Shown piece by piece: positions 8,601 to 17,640 of a stretch of DNA of 26,386 nucleotides; position 1 is the stretch's first letter, and every line of letters begins with the position of its first letter. The translations under genes were made by a program, and so were the position numbers. The stretch comes from Bremia lactucae (taxonomy: Eukaryota; Oomycota; Peronosporomycetes; Peronosporales; Peronosporaceae), in the NCBI RefSeq assembly GCF_004359215.1, contig NC_090615.1, positions 6,761,612 to 6,787,997 of the forward strand. The letters run 5' to 3'. The notes beneath the pieces are model-generated. The model searched no databases, was not told where the DNA came from, and saw only the letters and a list, made by a program, of their open reading frames with translations.

Positions 8601-9060
8601 TTTTTGGACCCGACATGAGAATCTCCAGATTCAGCATGAGAATCTGGTTCCTGACCACAAGAATCTTTCAGAAATTCTTGAAAAGGGTTAGCAAATCCGT
8701 CCTCCGAAGAAACCGCGTACTGTGGTACTAGCGGGGCCGACAAACGTAAAATGTAGGATGTGTTCGCATCCTACGTGGCAATTATATTGTGTACGCAATG
8801 CCTCTGCGATGCATTACACGAAATGGCCCAACAAACTTGGGTAGTAGTCTACTGCTACCCACACTAGTGACTACGCGCTTGGGTAAGTTTACCGAAGAGA
8901 GTAGTACCAGGTCATTAATTTGAATGATAGAACATTTGCTCTTCCATGTTTGTCTGCGTTCCGTTTCTGACGGTCCACTACGTTAGCAATGTAATTCTGT
9001 ACGAAACGGACTAAAGATTCTCGAGCCAGCAGAAATTGCTCTGCTGACTCATTTGTTTTG

Positions 9061-10060
9061 TCTTTTCCAGTACGCTTTGTGTGCGCTGCCATTCGATCTT
9101 TCTCATTTTCGATGTCGATTGATTCGACATTGACATCGTCCGCATCGTTTTACGTTCTACTTAGTAATTTCGACGCGTGATGAGCATGAGCCAGAAGTGT
9201 TTTTGCTCATGCGAGTCCACCCCCCTTAAACTAGAGGATCCCTCTGATTGGGTGGGTATGCATGGATAACGTAAGCCATTCACGAAGAGCGGTGTATGCG
9301 TTGTAGACGCGTGCACCGAATTGTTGATGGCGATCTCGGCCGTTGGTAAAACTCGCTCCATTCTGATACGATTGGACGTAACCGCGAAGTATCTCTTCGA
9401 GGACGCGATTTGCGCGTTCCGTCTGACCATCTGTCTCTGGATATTCAGAAGTTGACATAGTCAGCCGTGTTCCGGGAGATCGGAAGACGAATTGCCAGAA
9501 CTCCGCCGTGAACGGCGGATCTCTATCAGAAACCAATTCACGAGATTTATTTTGGAGTTTGAATAACCGTGTCGATAAAGACACGGGCACAGCCCAAAGC
9601 CGTGATCGACTCGGGTACTACAAGAAGATGTACCATCTTGCTGAATCTGTATACAAAAAAGGATTCCATTGTTTTAATGATCGTCTTCGGGAAATCCGAA
9701 GCCGAAGTCCATAGATACGGACTGCCAACATTCTACCGGAAGTGGTAGAAGTTGAAGAGGTGCAGGGAATGAAGGGCTAGGCTTCACCCGTTGACATACC
9801 TCGCAAGCACGAATGTACTTGGGCACGAACTGATACTGGCAGGGCCAATAAATGTCGCGACTGACTGTGAGATATGTTTTCTCACGTCCACGATGCCCAC
9901 TTGTTGGTGCATCGTGACACTCACATATGATGCGGAAAGCGCAGATCATTGCGAGTTGGAACGACGACACGTGGAGTGTTGCCGGCAACGGCTGTGTAGT
10001 TCAGTAAGCCGTTGCGTGTTGTGTATCGATCAAATGACTATCGATATAAAGCCGGTAGAT
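9061..10060 (-). pseudogene. E2 pol: integrase
   Basis: On the - strand, the frame 9988-9674 carries the HHCC zinc module (ECHDAPTSGHRGREKT, CEVCQRVKPS) and the first catalytic Asp (QSVSMDFGFGFPEDDH). The frame 9590-9231 carries SRELVSDRDPPFT with the second Asp and ETDGQTERANRVLEE with the Glu. The frame 9430-9161 continues with LPTAEIAINNSVHASTTHTP. Between the last two the frame shifts by the same missing base as in E1 (four A on the + strand at 9348-9351; E3 has five T). The enzyme would join cDNA to host DNA; the D, D and E residues are present but in separate frames. Confidence 0.85.
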
Positions 10061-10129
10061 ATTTAAAGATTTATTGAATGGATTCATCGGATGATTCATC
10101 AAACGCAGAAGGTTTTTATCTTCTGTATA

Positions 10130-10690
10130 GGATCTCTTAATGTCATCAAACAAAGCTGACGACGGAACACTTGTAATGAGTGTTGCAGCGGGATTATTTC
10201 CACTGTTGGAGTGCGCAGCCGGCTCGAAGTCGCGGAGATAGACTATTCATCGTATATAAGGACCCTGCGCCATTACGCACGGCCGTAAACTGCTTACACC
10301 TCTCGCGAAGAATGGCGAGGTGGCTATCCATCTTGGCGGTGTATAATTTTTACGAGGGATATTATTTAGGACGACTTAATATCATCGCTGATACGTTATC
10401 ACGCTGACCAAGAGATCGATCCTAAATTAGCCAGTGCATATTTCATGGCAAGGAGTTCCTTGTCATGCACTGGGCATTTGCGTTCAGCTGGTTGCAGCTA
10501 ACGGGATTGGTAACAGACGACGCGCTCCGCGCCGTCTGTATCACATTGCACTAACGCACAGCCGATTGCGAAATCGCTGGCGTCACAGACCACATGAAAT
10601 GGTCTATCTTGATCTGCAATCGCCAAGGTAGGCGATTGCATCAAGCTTGCTTGATACCTTCAAAGGAACTGACAATCAGCGTTCCATAAC
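10130..10690 (-). pseudogene. E2 pol: RNase H with the same internal inversion as E1
   Basis: The N-terminal part lies on the - strand from about 10690 to 10421. The C-terminal part (FIVYKDPAPL, RMARWLSILAVYNF, ADTLSR) is read on the + strand at 10180-10407, opposite to the rest of pol. The boundaries match those of E1. The degraded remainder leads into the integrase. Not functional. Confidence 0.85.
10227..10420. other. 194-bp inverted segment inside E2 RNase H
   Basis: It begins after ...gtgcgcagccggctcg and ends before cctaaattagccag. These are exact counterparts of the E1 breakpoints, and the block has the same length. Compared with E3, the segment is flipped. Confidence 0.85.
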
Positions 10691-11590
10691 CATTGCTCGT
10701 CTTTTTGAAAGAGACGAGAGACATGAACTGTTGTCTCGGCATAATTACGGGAGTCCTTGTGCAAGTACGCCGCTAAACCAAGGAACTTTCAAAGTCCCTT
10801 GATTCCGACTAGACTGGCCAGTCTGTAATTGCCTTGGTCTTTTCGGGATCAGGGTGCACGCCGCGTTTACCGACGATGCACCCAAGAAGTCATACTTCGC
10901 TTGCAGCGAATATACACTTCTTAAGATTCGCGTGCAACTTTTGCTTTCGCATAAGTGTAAGAACATCACGAGCGTGAGTTTTATGAGCTTCCACGTCCGT
11001 CTTTCCGTTTATTGCCTGGCTATGGACGATTACATCGTCAGAATGGCTCGGTGCGAATTCTCGCATGGGTCTCAACAGATCCGTTACGCATCTGTTGAAT
11101 GTTGCAGGGGCGTTAAGCCCCTGTGGTATCACTAGCCATTCCCAAAGCATCCCACTGGGAGTGCTCACTGCTGTGTTCGAGATGCCCCGTTCATGCATAA
11201 GTACCTGATAAAATCCATCCAACGGATCCGTAGACGAGAATATGGTACTGTAAGACGTACCATCAATAATTACGTCTTTTCGTGGTATCGGCATTTGAGT
11301 CGGTACCGTTACACATTCAATTTCTTGCGCGTGCACTATTCGCCACCCTCCTGTGGACTTTCGCACACAGACGGTCGAAGAGCGATGTGGAGAGGTTGAC
11401 TCCCTTAAATGGCCCGCTTTTAATCGATCACAAGTACTGGTTCACGAGGCAGTGGCCACTGCTTCATAAAACAGTACTTCGAGCCCGATTTGAGCTCGAT
11501 CTCATGTGGAGTGCCTTTATCCTTAGGCAACTCGGATGGAATTGTTTCAGGGAATACATCCCTGAATTCCATCAAATCCTTATATAATGG
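10691..11590 (-). pseudogene. E2 pol: reverse transcriptase
   Basis: The N-terminal motif DLMEFRDVFPETIPSELPKD with HEIELKSGSKYC is in the frame ending at 11420. The main frame is 11366-10890, with TQMPIPRKDVIIDGTSYSTI, DPLDGFYQVLMHERGI, SGMLWEWLVIPQGL and NAPATFNRCVTDLL. The polymerase motif is HSDD (11045-11034): both Asp residues remain, but the Tyr has become His. Between domains the frame is shifted several times, so no full-length enzyme could be made. E1 differs here by reading YSDN, so the two copies carry independent active-site lesions. Confidence 0.85.
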
Positions 11591-12812
11591 GTTTGTCTTA
11601 AGTGACTCCAAGGATTGAGTAGTATCTCTCTTAATCCGAGTCTTTACATCGAGGACACTTTCGTCCACCGATAAACTGCTGAGAACCCGTTCGTTTTCTG
11701 CAACGATAACCGCTGACCGAGTATCGGTTACGTATTCGTCCTCTGTGACGAGTACGCAGTTCTGCTTGATTCTACCACTATGCAGACCTCTCAAGAACCG
11801 CTTAGGTTCTAGGGCTCGTAATTGAGTTATCTCCGAAGTTAACTTCGGAGGCGCATACAGATCAAGAGTATAAGCGCCAACTCTTGATCAGTCATTAACC
11901 AAGACATTCAATGTCTCGGTTTCTTCCTGGGATTTATTCACAGGCTGCCGAGAGATTAATCCCTCGGACGCTGAAGTCTAGTCACTTCAGCATTACCTAT
12001 TTGAGGAGAATTTTCCTCAAGTACGTGGGGATTTATCCCCTTAACGTCTTCCGACTGTGATTGCACTATCACAGTCGGGTCCTCTACTGTCGACTCTCTA
12101 CTCGACCTAGGATCATCGTGTTGTCCATTTTGGACAACCGGTATATTCCTTGAATGTCGCCCGCCAGGCGTACATTCATGTATCAATCCACTCGACTTAT
12201 TCGAAAAGTGGACCTTCGGCGCTGCCTGTGCATCCGCACAGCCGCCGGCAGCTGACTCCACAGTGTGATTAGTAATCACACTGTGATCTTGTGCAGTCGT
12301 ACTAACGACCGTACCACAAGTGAGGCCATCGCACTCACTCGTAGTATATTCACACGCTTGTGGACGCTCCAAGACGTTCATTAGATGGCAATCTGATGAA
12401 CAAGTGGCAGGCATCTTTACAGATCGATGCTGCCAGCTGATTCTTGGCTCATACTTTCTGATCCAAGGAAGACCTAAGATGACATCAAATTTATCATCAT
12501 AATCCAGTTCGATGAAATCATCATCGTGCTGTAAATCGTGTAGTGAACTCTCACTACGCGTTTCATTACTGTTATCGATGCGCCTGTCGCTAGACGCACC
12601 GTCATCCTCGTTGGAGGGATGTCGCGCTCAACATATTTGAGCCTACAACCCTCTGGTGACTGGCGACGAATAAAGTTATTCGACGCTACGCAGTCCACTA
12701 GGGCTCTAAGTGACAAATCATTTGTCACTTTTAATTTTAAGGTGATGAGGGATACCTCATCACTAGGTGCAGAGACACATAATGATTGTGTGTCTGGAGC
12801 AACTTTAGTCAA
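11591..12812 (-). pseudogene. E2 pol: aspartic protease and linker
   Basis: The frame 12812-12474 holds the protease N-terminal part. The active site reads DCVAS (12695-12681) where E1 has DCGAS, so the essential Gly is Val. Frame 12414-11956 continues through the linker (MPATCSSD, NVLERPQAC), and 11794-11420 reaches the start of RT. The E1 and E2 linkers are similar in sequence and length, but E2 has more frame breaks. Just upstream, past 12812, is the gag-pol junction (TKVAPDTQSLCVSAP). Confidence 0.85.
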
Positions 12813-12944
12813 GAGATTTGCAAATTCTCTTGATGTTGCTGGATCAGTAGAGCGTTGCGCCCCTACTGACCTCGACGGTTTTTTGGTGGTCCGCCTCGTT
12901 GTTTAGATTTCGCAACAACGGCGGACCCGCGACCGTTGCCACTT

Positions 12945-13954
12945 TTGGCATTCGGTCCATGAAACAATTCTATTATCGAGCTGATTTTAGCATAAATCCG
13001 CCGACTATTTATGTATTAGGCGATATGATACAGTATCTCTCGGTACTGGGCGTGGGGCACTACACATATGAGCGTAGTGACCTAGCTTTTGACAGCGATT
13101 GCATTTTTAAAATCGCTTACTGTTCGAAAAGAGAGGTCTCTCGCTTTCGACAAAGATAGAGGTCCATAGGTGCTGAACCGCCAATCTTGTGTCGTCTTGG
13201 AGGACGATATCATGACAAACTAGCTTGAGCCTGTCTCAAGCTAAAGTCCTCCTGTTCCGCAACGGATATTGCTTCTTCAAGCGTATCCAGTTCCAAGTGA
13301 AACAGGTGGATCTTCACAGGGCCATCCGTGAGACCTTGCGTGAACACCGTATCAACGTGTGTTCATAAACTGGGTTGTTTGTGATACAACTCGCCAAGAG
13401 TCGTATGTGCTGGGCATAAGCGTGAACATCATGCTTGCCTTGCTTAAATTTCAGAAGCTCTGATCGAGCTCTGAACTCAGCCCAAGGCGGTGCAAACGTC
13501 TGTTTGAGCCGGGCTTTTAAAGCCTCTAGCGACCCAAAGACATATGGGTCGCGCAACTTAAGGCCTAGTGCCCAAGTTTTGGCACGACCTGCCAAGTTTG
13601 ACTGAGCAATTGCAACTTGCATTTGCTGGTCGACGATATGACGAGCCCTTATGGCATCGTCCAACTCGACAAACCATCTTAAGAGGAAGTCTTCTTCGAC
13701 TCTTCTATACTTAGAGATGTCAATCTTTAAGGTTTCGGAGCGCGCATTTGCGTCATCCCAGGTACAGGGGTCTGTACCTGTTGTAACCTCAACAGTTCTG
13801 TATGTTGAGAGCCTTGCTGATTAAGCAAGGCTACCTTCTCCTTCGCCTCGTCAAGTTCATGTTGTATGAAATCGGCGATGGCTGAATGGAGGGCATCTCC
13901 GTCCAAACCGGACAGCATGGCCAAGATGGCATCGTTCCCTACGGTCGAACTCAT
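12945..13954 (-). pseudogene. E2 gag with CCHC zinc knuckle
   Basis: The start is placed at ATG 13954 (MSSTVGNDAILAMLSGLDGD); an in-frame ATG lies upstream at 14035. An N-terminal helical stretch (ADFIQHELDEAKEKVALLNQ) leads to a 1-nt frameshift near 13730. The retrotransposon gag domain follows: KIDISKYRRVEEDFLLRWFV, then AQSNLAGRAKTWALGLKLRD, TFAPPWAEFRARSELLKFKQ and HAYAQHIRLL (13735-13370). Further frames give FTQGLTDGPVKIHLFHLELD, then a CX2CX4HX4C zinc knuckle, CNRCQKLGHYAHMC, at 13103-13062. Gag would form the particle and bind element RNA. At least three lesions interrupt it. I remember this gag type as common in Phytophthora, which is the main basis for the oomycete assignment. Confidence 0.85.
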
Positions 13955-14078
13955 TCGTATGACCAGAATCCTTTCTATGTCAATTAGAAAGGAGTAGCTA
14001 TCACGCGAAACGTGATGCGTATTTTTAATTATCATCTTACATGTCCATATTAAATTATGGAACTGTGGTTCTTGGACA

Positions 14079-14096
14079 GACTACAAAGTGCTACCA
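14079..14096 (-). other. E2 primer binding site
   Basis: Two bases inside the 5' LTR the - strand reads TGGTAGCACTTTGTAG. Its first 8 nt, TGGTAGCA, complement a tRNA 3' end of type ...UGCUACCA, as in initiator tRNA-Met of many eukaryotes. The match beyond 8 nt is poor, so the primer identity is tentative. Confidence 0.55.
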
Positions 14097-14098
14097 GG

Positions 14099-14538
14099 TG
14101 TGATGGGGCACTGCCGACTTGTACTGCTTCAGTACAAGTCCACTTTGCACTGCTTCAGTGCGAGTGGCGCCTCGCGTCACTTCCCGTACACTAGCACGTG
14201 CATAGGAAGACTCTCTTAAACCACTTGCTTTAAAGAGGGTCAAAAGTAAACTATATTGAATATCATTAAGTTTTTCTGTTTCTATCTATGAAATACGAAC
14301 TTAATTATAAACTAATACGAAACATGTAATAAAGTCTTATCTGTCTCTCTCTTTGCGTGCGTCCAGTGCTAAATGGACCTCGAAGCAAGCAAATATAATG
14401 GCCTATATCTATCAATGGATAAGTTTTACGAGTATTACTATGTAAAGTAATACTCTCCAAATATAATCTGCCTTTTAGATAATAAAGTAATGTACAACCT
14501 TTAAGTGTTGATTTCATGTAACGATACACCCCGTTACA
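14099..14538 (-). repeat. E2 5' LTR, 440 bp
   Basis: On the + strand it runs from TGTGATGGGGCACTGCC to CACCCCGTTACA. Relative to the other LTRs its left tip has two changes (TGTAAC to TGTGAT). It contains perfect mini-hairpins CTTGTACTG/CAGTACAAG (14118-14139 region) and GCACTG/CAGTGC (14147-14161 region). The base after its right end begins E3 RT coding sequence, so the LTR marks an insertion point within E3. Confidence 0.92.
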
Positions 14539-15470
14539 GAGGCGATCACCGACAGGCTTATGCCCGTCGATGTACATAGACTTTGAACGTTTACGGCTTA
14601 GCGACGTTCTTTTTTTAGTACTCGCACGTTAATGACGAAATGACAGTGCATCATCCTTGTTTTTGCAAGGAAAATGTAAAATGGTCATGGAAAGCCGATT
14701 GTCAGCGTTCTTTTGAGAATATAAAGCAAAGCTTGATTTAATTACCAATCCTAGAGATTGCGGACCAAGGCAAACCATTCCATGTGTTCTGTGATGCCAG
14801 CACTTTTGCAATCGGCTATGCGTTAGTACAATATAACACAGCCGGCGCAGAGCGCACTTTTGCAATCGGCTATGCGTTAGTACAATATAACACAGCCGGC
14901 GCAGAGCGCAAATTTGCAATCGGCTATGCGTTAGTTCAATATCACACAGCCGGCGCTGAGCGCAAATTTGCAATCGACTATGCGTTAGTGCTATATGACA
15001 CAGACGGCCTTGAGCGCGATTCTGCAATCAGCTATGCGTTAGTGCAATATTGCACTGCCGGCGCCGAGCGTTAATTTGCAATCGACTATGCGTTCGTGCA
15101 ATATGACACAGACGGCGCGAATTTACAATCGGATGTGCGTTGGTGCAATATGGTATAGACGGCGCAGAGCGCGTCGGCTGCTATCATTCGCGTCAGCTTC
15201 AACCAGCCCAACGCGGCTATCCAGTTCATGACAAGGAACCCCCAGCCATGAAATTTGCACTGGCTAAGTTTAAGGTATATCTCTTAGAAGATAGACCGTT
15301 TGTTGTTTATACGGACCATGCGACTTTACATACGGCCGTAATCAGTCCACATCTCTCACAAAAAATGGCGAGATGGTTGTCTTTCTTCGCATAGTATGAC
15401 TCCTCCGTGGAATATAAACCAGGACGACTTGATGTCGTCGCTGATGCGCTTTCGACCGGCCTTATTTTGA
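14539..15470 (+). pseudogene. E3 pol: RT tail and RNase H with expanded repeat
   Basis: 14539-14760 holds the RT tail (EAITD, a frame-shifted FLGL-like stretch, NDEMTVH, WSWKADCQRSFENIKQSL). RNase H begins GKPFHVFCDASTFAIGYALV near 14776, with the first catalytic Asp in CDAS. Immediately after, an 18-residue unit is repeated (see the repeat entry). The domain then resumes: RQLQPAQRGYPVHDKE, KFALAKFKVYLLEDRPFVVY, TDHATLHTAV and QKMARWLSFFA (15187-15392). Next comes a stop and then VEYKPGRLDVVADAL. Expansion inside the first beta strands would be expected to destroy the fold. Confidence 0.85.
14802..15175 (+). repeat. 54-bp minisatellite, seven units, inside E3 RNase H
   Basis: Units start (at tttgca or its variant) at 14805, 14859, 14913, 14967, 15021 and 15075, an exact 54-bp period. 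A seventh begins at 15122 after a unit shortened by 7 bp. Each encodes roughly FAIGYALVQYNTAGAERK. The first six are in frame; the short spacing and a TAA near 15072 break the reading. Units 1-3 are the most alike, later ones more diverged. Confidence 0.93.
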
Positions 15471-15720
15471 GTCGGCTGCGCAAAGCAACGGTGAAACTAA
15501 GCCGAATGTTGCAACAATAACTATTCCGTCGTCAACACGTTAGAAGAGCTTATAAACAAAATAAAAAAGGCTCTCAAAACTTGATGAATTACCTTTAATA
15601 TCCTTCACAGCAATCCTTAAAGCGATTTGTCGAAATTCTATCGATCTTCAACGGATGATACACAATACGCAATAGTTTATTGTATTACTCAGCCATTGCT
15701 GGCGACACAAATCGTGCGGT
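15471..15720 (+). other. E3 RNase H-integrase linker, no open frame
   Basis: Decayed linker, homologous to 2510-2760 of E1 (agtcggctgcgcaaagcaacgg; cgatacacaa / ggatgatacacaatacgcaa). Many stops; no separate gene. Confidence 0.6.
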
Positions 15721-16450
15721 CATCCCCACCCATAATGATTTGAGTGTACGCAATCATGTATGAGAGCAACAATAAGTGGGCATCGTGGACGTGAGAAAAC
15801 TTAGCTCACGATAAGCCGCGACTTGCAATGGTCGCGCCAGCAGGAATTCGTCTGCAGGTACATATGTGCTTGCGAAGTTTGGCAACGGATGAAGCCCTGT
15901 GCTTCATCCCGTCGTCCGTTACTACCTCTGCCTGTCTCGGCGTTGGCAGTCCGTATCTATGGGCCTCATCTTCGAATTTTCCGAAGATGACCACTAGGAT
16001 AATGAAATCGTTGTGTTTGTTAATAGTATCAGAAAATAAAAACATCTTGATACATTACGATCACAGACAAAAGCTGTGCCCGTGTCTTTGTTGACACGAT
16101 ATTTCGACTATATGGGTTACTCCGCGAGCTGGTCTCAGATCGAGACAGCGTATTTCTAGCTTTCTGTGTCGAAAACAACTTGGAACACAGTTGAAATGTC
16201 AACATCTGACCATTCTGTAACATCTAGTCAGACAGAACTTGCAAATCGTATTCCTGAAGAGAGACCTCGCGGATACGTCAACACCTTTACGAGTTGGAGC
16301 GAGTTTTTGCCGATCGTAGAATTTGCCATCAACAACAATTCAGTGCATGGTTCTTCAAAACAAACATCGTCGTTTTTCGTGAATGGCGGAAGCCATTCGC
16401 GAATAACCACCTTGTTTGAGAGAGACTCGTGTTCAAGGGGAGGAGAGACT
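15721..16450 (+). pseudogene. E3 pol: integrase
   Basis: The zinc module is badly decayed (gtgggcatcgtggacgtgag at 15776 matches E1 GHRGRE). The core start reads QSVSMGLIFEFSEDDH near 15945-15993: where E1/E2 have MDF, E3 has MGL, so the first catalytic Asp is lost. ELVSDRDSVF at 16129-16158 keeps the second Asp. SSQTELANRIPEERPRGYVN in the frame 16166-16624 keeps the Glu region, and SEFLPIVEFAINNNSVHGSS follows without the deletion seen in E1 and E2. The tail of this frame is Ser/Asn/Asp-rich. Not functional. Confidence 0.8.
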
Positions 16451-16624
16451 CGCTTGAGCAAGGAAGAAACTAGCTCTTGCTCATCAAGCATTGACTCAAC
16501 AGTCAATGCAAAGGATAGCAATGTTGATTCAACAAACATTGAAGGTGACAATTTCAGTAACAGCGATAAGGCTATTACTAACTTTGATAACAATGCTGAA
16601 ATATACTCAGGACCGAAATCATGA

Positions 16625-17640
16625 GAACAATAATGCTCTCACTAACGAGGAGAATGACATCTCCGCAGCGCTCACCGGTCGTACTGAAGACAAAACAAAA
16701 CCGAGTCAGCAGGTGATTTCTGCCGGCTAGAGAGAAGTGGTCCGTTTCGTACAGGATTCCATCGCTGATGCGGGGGATAGACAGAAACAGAACTCTGACA
16801 AAATGGAAGAGCAAACATTATTTCATTTAATGTTAATGATATAGTCGTACTCTACGGTAAACCTAGCAAAACTTGAGGTTACGAATGTGAACACTTAGAA
16901 ATTACTGCACAGATGTATCAGCCCGTTTTGAGTACTGCACCACCAAGGCAATGCGTATACGATTAAGTTGCCTCGTAAGATGCGTACACATCCTACGTTT
17001 CGTTATGGCGGGCGTCTCCGCCCGTACCATCAGTACGACACTTCTTCCGGTTTCGAATTAAATCGCCACGGTTCTGATAGCTTCGAGCTAAAGACCGATG
17101 GTCCCGAGATATAATCATGAGGGTCTCGAGCAGAGTCTGGTTATCACGAACCAGACGTTCTATTTCTTTCTGCAAGGATGAGATCTTTTGACGAGCTGTC
17201 ACCACCTCGATTTGAAGGGACTGATGTGCCCGTTCGTTCGCAAGTTGATTAATCGAAACTTGCGCGCAGTTTTTCAGCTTTTCGCGGGAAAGACCGTCGA
17301 CCGTCATCGCTAACTCGCGACGACGGGATCGATCGTGATCAACGTCCTCCCGAAAATAATGGATGGCGTGATCCAAGTCACGATGTTGACTTGGGTTCGG
17401 CGATTGAGGCGAAGCCGATTTTTCGTCCACCTCCACATTCCATTGACGGGTTCGAGTGGTGAGAAGCGTTTCCGAGCTGACCGCTTCTTGAACCGCCGTG
17501 GGTAAAGAGGGTTCGAACGAGTTACCTCGTTCGATGGCGAGCGTATTCACGCTCGCATAATAACTAGGAACCTCGATCCCAAATGATGATAGACGATCCA
17601 GGTCTCGTTTGAGTACGACGAGACCAATCCTCCTAGACAG
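16625..17640 (+). pseudogene. E3 pol: integrase C-terminal tail and chromodomain
   Basis: REVVRFVQDSIADAGDRQKQ (16732-16790) and FRVLHHQGNAYTIKLPRKMR with THPTF and GRLRPYHQYDTSS (16925-17045) match the E1/E2 integrase tails. Downstream, on the + strand, an RVRTSYLVRWRAYSRSHNN segment near 17512-17565, followed by EPRSQMMIDDPGLV, is the chromodomain core. The linker between has stops on this strand, while the opposite strand is open for 236 codons. Confidence 0.7.

Larger units (their letters stand above)
7793..8755 (+). pseudogene. E2 antisense gene, 3' part after the TAG
   Basis: The frame of the upstream gene continues with few interruptions: open 7910-8131 and 8231-8461, with stops at 7790, 7907, 8129 and about 8150. 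The piece from 8231 has PMVVMEEGKLDP and SDIESKIDKLDRYLHALEEG, a charged helical stretch that aligns with the E3 frame (DLDHAIHYFRED). After a hairpin insertion and a tandem repeat, another frame has HENLQIQHENLVPDHKNLSE and PPKKPRT. It ends at TAG 8753-8755, homologous to the E1 and E3 stops. All of it is antisense to the pol linker and chromodomain. The conserved stop and the KKPRT end argue that this is the true 3' part of the gene rather than a chance open frame. Confidence 0.6.
7768..8905 (-). pseudogene. E2 pol: integrase C-terminal tail, linker and chromodomain
   Basis: Reading leftward: an SH3-like tail with RMRTHPT and VPQYAVSSEDGFANPF (around 8785-8690), a polar linker with a duplicated 17-residue unit, PPPSQPLEDSHGGQRFLAE (near 8255), NHRDVKG, and in a shifted frame SYLVPWRGYPP (8155-8125 region), then the tail NRIAHLDRDASPSSGRRKG. 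The last frame stops at 7768. The chromodomain would tether the integration complex to chromatin. Relative to E1 it carries about 80 extra bases around 7831-7912; E3 has related sequence there, so E1 probably lost them. Not functional. Confidence 0.75.
6431..14538 (-). mobile_element. E2: full-length, inactivated Ty3/gypsy retrotransposon (8.1 kb)
   Basis: Reading leftward: 5' LTR (14538-14099), PBS, gag with zinc knuckle, protease, RT, RNase H, integrase, chromodomain, antisense gene, polypurine tract, 3' LTR (6850-6431). The outer flanks are gaggc (14539-14543) and atttt (6426-6430), so there is no target-site duplication. The two LTRs differ at roughly 10-20% of positions by eye. Frameshifts occur in every gag-pol domain. 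The antisense gene keeps the longest open frame of the element (287 codons from ATG). Confidence 0.92.

Noticed and set aside
10854..11135. Open frames antisense to RT (also 1596-1880)
   Set aside because: Complement of conserved RT codons with no motif of their own and no recurring start or stop.
14784..15175. CRISPR-like array
   Set aside because: Units are contiguous 54-bp copies without unique spacers and encode part of RNase H, so it is a minisatellite in a eukaryotic element.
16228..16593. 121-codon frame on the - strand
   Set aside because: Complement of the E3 integrase end and its Ser/Asn-rich tail; no independent support.
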